From positions 9,689 to 21,370 of the forward strand of contig DHQH01000100.1 of the NCBI GenBank assembly GCA_002410125.1: DNA of 11,682 bases, read 5' to 3'. Positions 6,264 to 11,682 of the stretch are shown piece after piece (position 1 is the stretch's first letter; every line of letters starts with the position of its first letter). The translations under genes and the position numbers were made by a program. The DNA is from Alphaproteobacteria bacterium UBA5343 (GTDB lineage Bacteria > Pseudomonadota > Alphaproteobacteria > RF32 > UBA5343). Below the pieces are notes generated by a model, which had not been told where the DNA came from, did no database searches, and saw only the letters and a program-made list of their open reading frames with translations.

Positions 6264-6283
6264 GGTTCTTAATTTTAATTAAT

Positions 6284-6313
6284 AATATATTTTATCTTGT
6301 CTTTATTTGTCAT
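6284..6313 (-). promoter_or_regulatory. Candidate promoter for the 295-residue gene
   Basis: On the minus strand ATGACA (6313-6308) and TATATT (6289-6284) are 18 bases apart, predicting a start about 14 bases before the ATG. In such AT-rich DNA a chance match is possible. Confidence 0.3.
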
Positions 6314-6503
6314 GTAATTGTATCAAGACAATAAATTGTACTTAATTTAAGGCTCTATAATACCACATTTTGTCCAATATGTCAAACTGTGTAAAGATTT
6401 TAGCTCGTGAATATTTTATTACACTTCTTATCTGTAATAAGGGTTTTTCTCATTGATTATATGAGGTAAGTTTTAGGCGACAAGAAATTTTGGAACTGCT
6501 AAG

Positions 6504-6531
6504 TAAAAAAGTAAACAACTTTACTTTTTTA
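6504..6531. terminator. Perfect 12-bp AT-rich hairpin, possible terminator
   Basis: TAAAAAAGTAAA (6504-6515), loop CAAC, TTTACTTTTTTA (6520-6531). All twelve pairs match, but only two are G-C and the T run lies within the stem. It is the only hairpin downstream of the flhF operon on the minus strand, about 140 bases past its last stop. A protein-binding palindrome is an alternative. Confidence 0.4.
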
Positions 6532-6604
6532 TCTGCAAAGTCTTTGTAATATCTTAATGAGTAAGGGCGTTAATAACGACCAATGCGAATTTAGATACCT
6601 AAGA

Positions 6605-6672
6605 GATTTTAGCAATTACTAAATGACTTGAGCAAAATATTCGCAGACAACAATAAAATTACCCATAGAATC
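6605..6672. repeat. Bipartite dispersed repeat, copy B (3' of the zinc-ribbon gene)
   Basis: The core 6605-6643 is identical to 2266-2304 over 39 bases. A 19-base unrelated spacer and CCATAGAATC (6663-6672) complete it; the last two bases overlap the TGA stop of the zinc-ribbon gene. Orientation relative to the upstream gene is the same as at copy A. Confidence 0.85.
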
Positions 6673-7528
6673 AATGAGAGATTGTGTGTTTGATTATAAA
6701 TCCTATCCTCCCACTCCCCAACCTAACTCTAATCCAATTAGAATTCGGAATAATCGCGGTAATAAATACTTCTTCATCTTTTTTAAGTTCCCCTATAATG
6801 TCAAACTTATATCCTGGACCATTATAAATCATAGCTCCATCTTGTTTTATTTTATATGTTAAGTTTTGTGCTTCTTTTAGATATGGAATTTCCATAATTT
6901 GAAAATCTTGATAATTCTTTGTTTTTTGCTGTTCTATTTTTTGATGTTTTATTGGCTTTGGTTGGTTATGATGCTCATAAGCTAAAAAGCCCAAATGAGC
7001 AACTAAGGCTAAAAATGAACCAATAATAACTATCCCAATCCAAAAGCTAGATTTACCGAATAAATTCCAACCATTTCTAACTTTGGTTTCATGACCTTCT
7101 TTCATAATCATATAACCCAAAATATTTAGATTATGCTTTTGCAAATCTGTTTTGGCATATTTTCTAGCTCTATTATAAACAATTAGAGCCTCATCATATC
7201 TTTTATCTAAAAATAGGGCTTCTGCATTCTTAAATAATTGACGGTAAGTTTGTTTTTTATCAATCTTACCCAAACACATATTATAACAAACCGCAACCAA
7301 TACATATATCGGACCGAAGGGTAGGGTAAGAGTTCCAAATAAAATAGATTTAAGTAAATATTTGATAGATAATTTGCTCGCACATTTATCACAAAAATAT
7401 CCCTTATGAACATAAAGTTTTGATAAAAAATAATGAAAACCAACCTCATAAATATATAAATATTCAGGAAGCGGAGTTATAGCTCCACAGCATCTACATT
7501 TAGAAATTTTATCTTCAATATAACTCAT
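6671..7528 (-). CDS. Membrane protein with zinc ribbon, TPR-like helices and SH3 domain
   Basis: No named family is assigned. Order along the 285 residues: a four-Cys zinc-ribbon-like pair, C11-x2-C14 (with C13) and C46-x2-C49; a hydrophobic hairpin at about 57-85; a TPR-like helix pair at about 95-127 (AEALFLDKRYDEALIVYNRARKY); a membrane helix at 161-183; a polar linker; and a bacterial SH3-like domain at about 225-280 (IYNGPGYKFDIIGEL...NWIRVRL-SGRIGFI). That SH3 domain is clearly related to the one ending the upstream J-domain protein (shared IY--P----DI---L-KD and IP---W-R---GFI). The ATG lies 2 nt after the upstream stop, so the two are translated from one mRNA. The likely topology puts zinc ribbon and TPR in the cytoplasm and SH3 in the periplasm. 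Function unknown; a partner of the J-domain protein is inferred. Confidence 0.8.
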   Translation of the reverse strand: MSYIEDKISKCRCCGAITPLPEYLYIYEVGFHYFLSKLYVHKGYFCDKCASKLSIKYLLKSILFGTLTLPFGPIYVLVAVCYNMCLGKIDKKQTYRQLFKNAEALFLDKRYDEALIVYNRARKYAKTDLQKHNLNILGYMIMKEGHETKVRNGWNLFGKSSFWIGIVIIGSFLALVAHLGFLAYEHHNQPKPIKHQKIEQQKTKNYQDFQIMEIPYLKEAQNLTYKIKQDGAMIYNGPGYKFDIIGELKKDEEVFITAIIPNSNWIRVRLGSGRIGFIIKHTISH

Positions 7529-7530
7529 TT

Positions 7531-8688
7531 TTATTCAACAGACTTTTTATATATTTTATTATCAACAGGTGGTTCTATTCCGATTCCTTTTTCGATTCTA
7601 TCAGACTGAATAAATCCACTAATTCCATCATCCATCAAAATTCTAACCCACTTCTTACCTGGTATAAAACCAGTTAGCCTAACGCTAACATCTTTTTCTA
7701 AACTTCTAACAATATCAAGTCTTGAATTTGGAGCATGATATATATCACTTCTTTTTTTGAGATGATATAACAAATCACCATTACTAACATTAATCGGCAA
7801 ATTAAAAACCTTTGTAAAAGATAAATCATCTATTGCTAACTTATCGCCATTTTTAACCAGATTATTTCGATATTCATCCTCTTCACTAATATTGTTAAGC
7901 CCATAAACATAATCAATATATGCATCAACAATATAGTTATATGGTTTCTTATAAAAACTCCCAACCAAAACTATCAAAATCACTAATAAATATGGCAGAT
8001 AAAATTTATATTTTTTTTCTTTCCAAACATCATTTATCTCAATCTCTTTTGCCTCAATGATTCGTTCAAATTCTTTGACGATTCGCTCATCATTATTTAA
8101 GATTTTTAGACAAGTTTTCGCCTTTTCTAAATTACCAATATTATAATAATAAATCGCATTATTAACCATCATCATATCACTATAGCTTTTATTATTATCT
8201 CCACCCAAAATATTCTTATATATCGCCTTTAAGTTATAGAAAAATCCATATCTCCATCCTCTAAATATATTATATAAATTATATTTATAAGCAGTTTTCA
8301 ATGCTGATTTGAATGAATGCACGGCTTCATATAAATTACTCTCCTTATTATCATTTTTATAAAATTTAATAACTCGCAAATTTATATCGTCATAACCCTC
8401 ACACTGATAAAGATTGATATATTTTATGTCTTCAGGATACAAATTTTCTGGGTAAAATTTAGCTGATAAATCATAGATAAGTTTTGTGTTTTCATTTTTT
8501 AAAATATCATAGGCTTCATTAAGCAACTGAAACTTTGCCTTAGCCCCTCTAGCTTTAGTCTTGTCAGGATGCATATATTTAGCTTTTTCACGGTATAGCT
8601 TTTTAATCTCCTGGGATGATATTTCCTTATCAATACCAAAAATTTCATAATATCCCTTAGGGTCAGATATGTTTTTATTCATTGTCAT
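7531..8688 (-). CDS. Membrane-anchored J-domain (DnaJ-like) protein with C-terminal SH3 domain
   Basis: J domains stimulate the ATPase of Hsp70 (DnaK) and direct it to particular clients. Residues 13-74 form a full J domain: GYYEIFGID, helix II with KKLYREKAKYMHPDK including the essential HPD at 40-42, then FQLLNEAYDIL. There is no Gly/Phe region, zinc-finger or client-binding domain, so this is not DnaJ itself but a specialised class C type protein. Residues 85-225 are helical and may be TPR-like (AIYYYNIGNLEKAKTCLKIL). One membrane helix lies at 229-246 with Lys residues before it, placing the J domain in the cytoplasm. An SH3-like domain at about 303-366 would be periplasmic. The ATG overlaps the preceding stop (TAATG), so translation is coupled to the FliK-like gene. 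Client unknown; the flagellar context suggests envelope or flagellar assembly. Confidence 0.85.
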   Translation of the reverse strand: MTMNKNISDPKGYYEIFGIDKEISSQEIKKLYREKAKYMHPDKTKARGAKAKFQLLNEAYDILKNENTKLIYDLSAKFYPENLYPEDIKYINLYQCEGYDDINLRVIKFYKNDNKESNLYEAVHSFKSALKTAYKYNLYNIFRGWRYGFFYNLKAIYKNILGGDNNKSYSDMMMVNNAIYYYNIGNLEKAKTCLKILNNDERIVKEFERIIEAKEIEINDVWKEKKYKFYLPYLLVILIVLVGSFYKKPYNYIVDAYIDYVYGLNNISEEDEYRNNLVKNGDKLAIDDLSFTKVFNLPINVSNGDLLYHLKKRSDIYHAPNSRLDIVRSLEKDVSVRLTGFIPGKKWVRILMDDGISGFIQSDRIEKGIGIEPPVDNKIYKKSVE

Positions 8689-10265
8689 TACACAAAAATA
8701 CCTTGATTATTACCTTCATCCATTATCTGTTTCTCATTAATATCGGCAAATACCTCATCACTTTTAATCATAATATTACCAACATAATTAAGAGCTTCCA
8801 GAGATGTTGTAAAAATTTCTTTAATTTTATTATTTCTTACCTCTCCAAAATCATTCTCACATCTAAGGATAAGATCGAATTTTTTAGATTTCTCAAAAGC
8901 CATCCCGTCAAATTGAATATCCCCCATTTTTGACAAATGAGTATTAATGATAAATCTTGTTCCAACTTCTTTTTTAGCTTTTTTATTAGGCTTATATTCA
9001 AACTTTTTAGCAACAACTTTTATTCTTTTAATCTCAGCTTCATTAAATAAAGGAATTTCATAAATCTTAGCCTCTCCATCAACTCTATTCAATTTAGCTG
9101 AAATATCATCTAATTCTTTACCTGCTTTGTGTAATATATCTTTCCCAGGGTCACCCATCTTTTTCAATGCTTTTGTTATATGATTACCAAACCATAAGCT
9201 AATATCATTATGATTAACCGCTCTCATATAATTAATTATATTTGATACCATATTATCACTATTAGTTCTTGGTATAGTTTTTAATATATTATGCTTTTCT
9301 CCTCCCATATCATGACTTGATAATAGTTTTTTTATATTCAGCAATAAATCCAAATCTTCACACTCACCAAAGATTAAAGGCTCCATCATTGTTGGTTGAA
9401 TAGTATATTGCCCAATATCCTCAGTCTTTACTATTTCAAATTTTATGTTAGTCCCAATTGGTAATTTAGCACCAGAATTAATCTCTATCTTGCTATTGCC
9501 AGCACTAACCATAAAACTATTTTTATGACTATTATCAACCACTTTACCAACTAATATTTTACTATTCTCACTCACTTCCTTCCCAGTACTAATATTATCA
9601 AGATTAATTTGATTGCCTGTAATTCTATTCGCTAATTTTTGTAAAAATCCTGTTTTATTAGGACTAGGGTTAACTATCATATTTGCAGGCTTATTATTTG
9701 TCAAAACTTCAGTCTTATTACTAAAATTCACATCTAATATTTTAAGCCTCACTCCAGTTGCTCCATTATTTTTCAAAAATGTATTATTGCCAATTTCTTT
9801 TACATTCCCGCTCACCATTTGTTTTTGAGTAACAGTAAAACTATTATCTGATGAACTAATATTATTGGTTATAACATTTTTAACTCCATCTAAAACCTGA
9901 TTGATATATTTTGTAATTGGCTTTTGATCAATCGTTAAAAACTTCAAATGTACCATATCTTGGCTGGCTGTGTTTAGATTTTTTAATTCAATTTTACTAT
10001 TAGCTAAAAGTGGAATTTCAGTCTCCACATTAATTGCCATTTTTAACTTAGGAATAAAAAGATTAATAGGTGTCTCATTTTTATAATTTATAGGTATTAA
10101 TTCAGCCATATTATTACCCTTAACAATAGCTTCTAAAATCTCCCCTTTAGGAAGATTTATTAATTTATCATTAGGGTTATTAATAGCAATAACTTCACCA
10201 TCAATGTCCGAGCTAATGCTCAACATTTGCACAAGAGAAGGGGTTAAATTTATGCTATTATCCAT
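8688..10265 (-). CDS. FliK-like flagellar hook-length control family protein
   Basis: The 525 residues fall into a low-complexity, Asn/Ile/Lys-rich N-terminal two thirds, with repeated small beta-rich segments (K-ILVGKVV, PIGTNIKFEIV), and a better conserved C-terminal third. From about 305 to 500 I see the pattern known from proteins encoded beside flhF/flhG in Rhodospirillales: a predicted helical part with IPRTNSDNMVSNIINYMRA and SLWFG, then GTRFIINTHLSKMGDIQFDG, KKFDLILR and a helix ending ALNYVGNIMI. This resembles the FliK C-terminal domain (L-LG-i-l...L---L---G). FliK proteins are exported rulers that switch export specificity from hook to filament. Length is typical. The ATG follows flhG by 2 nt. 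Family membership is recall-based and function is inferred from family and operon. Confidence 0.65.
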   Translation of the reverse strand: MDNSINLTPSLVQMLSISSDIDGEVIAINNPNDKLINLPKGEILEAIVKGNNMAELIPINYKNETPINLFIPKLKMAINVETEIPLLANSKIELKNLNTASQDMVHLKFLTIDQKPITKYINQVLDGVKNVITNNISSSDNSFTVTQKQMVSGNVKEIGNNTFLKNNGATGVRLKILDVNFSNKTEVLTNNKPANMIVNPSPNKTGFLQKLANRITGNQINLDNISTGKEVSENSKILVGKVVDNSHKNSFMVSAGNSKIEINSGAKLPIGTNIKFEIVKTEDIGQYTIQPTMMEPLIFGECEDLDLLLNIKKLLSSHDMGGEKHNILKTIPRTNSDNMVSNIINYMRAVNHNDISLWFGNHITKALKKMGDPGKDILHKAGKELDDISAKLNRVDGEAKIYEIPLFNEAEIKRIKVVAKKFEYKPNKKAKKEVGTRFIINTHLSKMGDIQFDGMAFEKSKKFDLILRCENDFGEVRNNKIKEIFTTSLEALNYVGNIMIKSDEVFADINEKQIMDEGNNQGIFV

Positions 10266-10267
10266 AT

Positions 10268-11065
10268 CTAATCTTTTTCAATTAATTTGGCTGCAATCTT
10301 CATCATATCCTCAGAGCAATCCGCTTTGGGGTATCTTTCCATCATTGACACGCGACTTCTAATACACTCCTTAACTCTCTCATCTTTTCTTACAATTCCT
10401 AAAAGAGGAGGATCGAATTTTAAGAAAGAATTACAAGCCTTTAATATTGTATCATAAGTTCTCTTCCCTTCAATAATAGAGTTCGCAGAATTAACAACGA
10501 TTCTAATATCAGGATTTGGTTTTTCAGAAAATATAGTCTTGATTAAATCATAAGCACTAATCATAGAATAGGGTTCATCAGTACAAATAATTATGATAGT
10601 CTCTGAGCTATTAGTAAATAATCTAATAGGTCTATCTTTGCCGACACCAAGGTCTAAAATACTTTTATCATAATCATTAGCTAGCAGCATCAAATCATCT
10701 CTTAAAAGCTGCAACTTACCCATATTTACTGAATTCAGGCCAGCACTACCAGACTTACCAGCAATAATATCAAATCCACCTTGTTCTAAATTATGAATAG
10801 CTTGATTAAGAGTACTATGTCCAGAAATCACACTCCCTAACTCAAAATTTGGTTTCAAGCCTAGTTGTACATCCACATTACCAAGCCCTAAATCTCCATC
10901 AAAAAATAATGTATTTTTTCCTAATTTTGATAATGCAAAAGCCAAAGTTACAGAAAAGAAGGTCTTGCCAACTCCACCTTTACCACTGGCAACAGCAATC
11001 ACATTTCTGCCTTCATCAGCAGTAATTTTTTTTATTGTGACATTACCATTAGCATCATCAATCAT
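10268..11065 (-). CDS. flhG: Flagellar number regulator FlhG (FleN/YlxH), MinD-like ATPase
   Basis: FlhG is a membrane-cycling ParA/MinD-type ATPase that limits flagellar number, partly by stimulating the GTPase FlhF. The 265 residues match the family length. The deviant Walker A KGGVGKT is at 29-35 (signature Lys K29, catalytic-loop Lys K34). The next strand ends in FFDGDLGLGNVDVQLG, with D56 and D58, a sequence typical of FlhG/MinD. A later DKSILDLGVG stretch occupies the Walker B position, where MinD relatives usually have D-x-G-a-G; the Leu before Gly-Val-Gly is a small change. The tail (MMKIAAKLIEKD) is short and amphipathic and could act as a membrane tether. The ATG lies inside the end of flhF (8-nt overlap), so the two are translationally coupled, the usual arrangement for polar flagellates. 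Confidence 0.92.
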   Translation of the reverse strand: MIDDANGNVTIKKITADEGRNVIAVASGKGGVGKTFFSVTLAFALSKLGKNTLFFDGDLGLGNVDVQLGLKPNFELGSVISGHSTLNQAIHNLEQGGFDIIAGKSGSAGLNSVNMGKLQLLRDDLMLLANDYDKSILDLGVGKDRPIRLFTNSSETIIIICTDEPYSMISAYDLIKTIFSEKPNPDIRIVVNSANSIIEGKRTYDTILKACNSFLKFDPPLLGIVRKDERVKECIRSRVSMMERYPKADCSEDMMKIAAKLIEKD

Positions 11066-11682
11066 TTAACATATCTCTAGTTACAATTTCGGATAAATAT
11101 TCAGCACTTAATCTCTTTAAGCCATTTACGACATTCGCATTATCACTAACTTCACAAAGCTTAAAATTATTACTATATGCTAGTGATAAAGCATCACCAA
11201 TACGTCTTGTTAAATCGGTCTTAGTTATAATCAAAATTTCAGTTTTTATTTTAGTAAAAATCTCACCAATTTCAACTGCTTGTATACTATTCATTCCCGC
11301 AGGCATGGTTAATATTTTTTTACCATTAACCGCTTTTGAAACGGCATCAATAAATCTTACCTCATCATCAATAAAAGGATTAATCCCAGGAGTATCAATT
11401 AGAACCAAATCCACCGTATCCCTAATATCTTTATATATTTCACTAACACCTTTTGGAGTTTTAGCTTTTTTTATTTCAATATCTAATATATCAGAAAAAG
11501 ATGTTAACTGTCCATCCGCCCCAGCTTTTATAATATCTGTTGTAATAATCCCTGTTTTATAACCTCTCATTTTTAATCTAGTTGCAATCTTAATAATGGA
11601 ACTAGTCTTGCCAACTCCAGCCGGTCCTACAAAGACATATGGAGTTTTATAATTTGTAAGAGGGATATTATCAAAAAAACAG
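11058..11682 (-). CDS. flhF: Flagellar GTPase FlhF, C-terminal part (5' end outside window)
   Basis: FlhF is an SRP-type GTPase that places the first flagellar components at the cell pole. The frame is open to the window edge; 207 residues of the G domain are visible. The internal ATG at 11570 is not the start, because upstream codons encode the P-loop: FVGPAGVGKTSS at fragment residues 17-28. Further on are ITTDIIKAGADGQL (G2-like region), LVLIDTPG (96-99, G3) and ITKTD (153-156, G4). Most FlhF proteins have DTAGR at G3 and TKLD at G4, so this copy is somewhat divergent, though the nucleotide-contacting residues stay. The TGA stop lies inside flhG's first codons. The N-terminal B and N domains should lie beyond 11682. 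FlhF plus FlhG suggests polar flagella. Confidence 0.9.
   Translation of the reverse strand, partial: CFFDNIPLTNYKTPYVFVGPAGVGKTSSIIKIATRLKMRGYKTGIITTDIIKAGADGQLTSFSDILDIEIKKAKTPKGVSEIYKDIRDTVDLVLIDTPGINPFIDDEVRFIDAVSKAVNGKKILTMPAGMNSIQAVEIGEIFTKIKTEILIITKTDLTRRIGDALSLAYSNNFKLCEVSDNANVVNGLKRLSAEYLSEIVTRDMLND

Larger units (their letters stand above)
6264..6670. other. 407-bp gene-free stretch
   Basis: No open frame with a credible start is seen on either strand. It holds the candidate promoter at 6284-6313, a perfect AT palindrome at 6504-6531, a small CGTTAATAACG dyad near 6568, and copy B of the dispersed repeat (6605-6672). A decayed gene or small RNA cannot be ruled out for 6330-6500, where I see nothing specific. 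Confidence 0.6.

Noticed and set aside
6674..6862. Short plus-strand open frame opposite the zinc-ribbon/SH3 gene
   Set aside because: It is fully contained antisense to a gene with clear domains and lacks a start signal.
9613..9828. Hydrophobic plus-strand open frame opposite the FliK-like gene
   Set aside because: Antisense to a coupled operon gene; its hydrophobicity follows from the Asn/Lys-rich codons of the other strand.
11058..11570. A separate small protein starting at ATG 11570
   Set aside because: The frame continues upstream through a complete P-loop to the window edge, so this ATG is internal to flhF.

Overview
The window looks like chromosomal DNA from an AT-rich, flagellated alphaproteobacterium. 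The main evidence is a CtrA cell-cycle regulator next to fliI-fliJ, together with an flhF-flhG pair followed by a FliK-like protein of the kind found beside flagellar genes in Rhodospirillales relatives. The strong A+T bias, several broken genes and dispersed repeats suggest a host-associated or genome-reduced lineage. That is inference, and I cannot name a genus.

Layout. Positions 3-380 hold the 3' end of cheR (chemotaxis receptor methyltransferase), closed by a terminator. Positions 418-2106 are an accessory block between two nearly identical terminators. It holds a pseudogene on the minus strand (one in-frame TGA, one frameshift), a four-helix membrane protein on the plus strand with an apparently leaderless promoter, and a start-less partial paralogue of that membrane protein. 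ctrA (2340-3041, minus) and fliI-fliJ (3245-5050, plus) are divergent around a TTAA-rich 203-bp regulatory region. Positions 5047-5344 hold a non-coding repeat element flanked by 19-bp direct repeats, then a bidirectional terminator shared with an unrecognised membrane-anchored coiled-coil protein (5376-6263, minus). A 407-bp gene-free stretch follows, including one copy of a dispersed repeat whose other copy lies just after ctrA.

From 11682 down to 6671 runs a tight minus-strand operon: flhF (truncated by the window), flhG, a FliK-like protein, a membrane J-domain protein with a C-terminal SH3 domain, and a zinc-ribbon/TPR-like membrane protein with a paralogous SH3 domain. Junctions are 8-nt overlap, 2-nt gap, 1-nt overlap and 2-nt gap.

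Working together: FlhF and FlhG set the number and pole of flagella, FliI/FliJ power and feed flagellar export, the FliK-like protein probably controls hook length or substrate switching, CtrA is expected to time flagellar gene expression, and CheR adapts chemoreceptors. The J-domain/zinc-ribbon SH3 pair is the least understood part and the best candidate for an undescribed system: a two-protein, membrane-spanning chaperone module translationally coupled to flagellar biogenesis genes.
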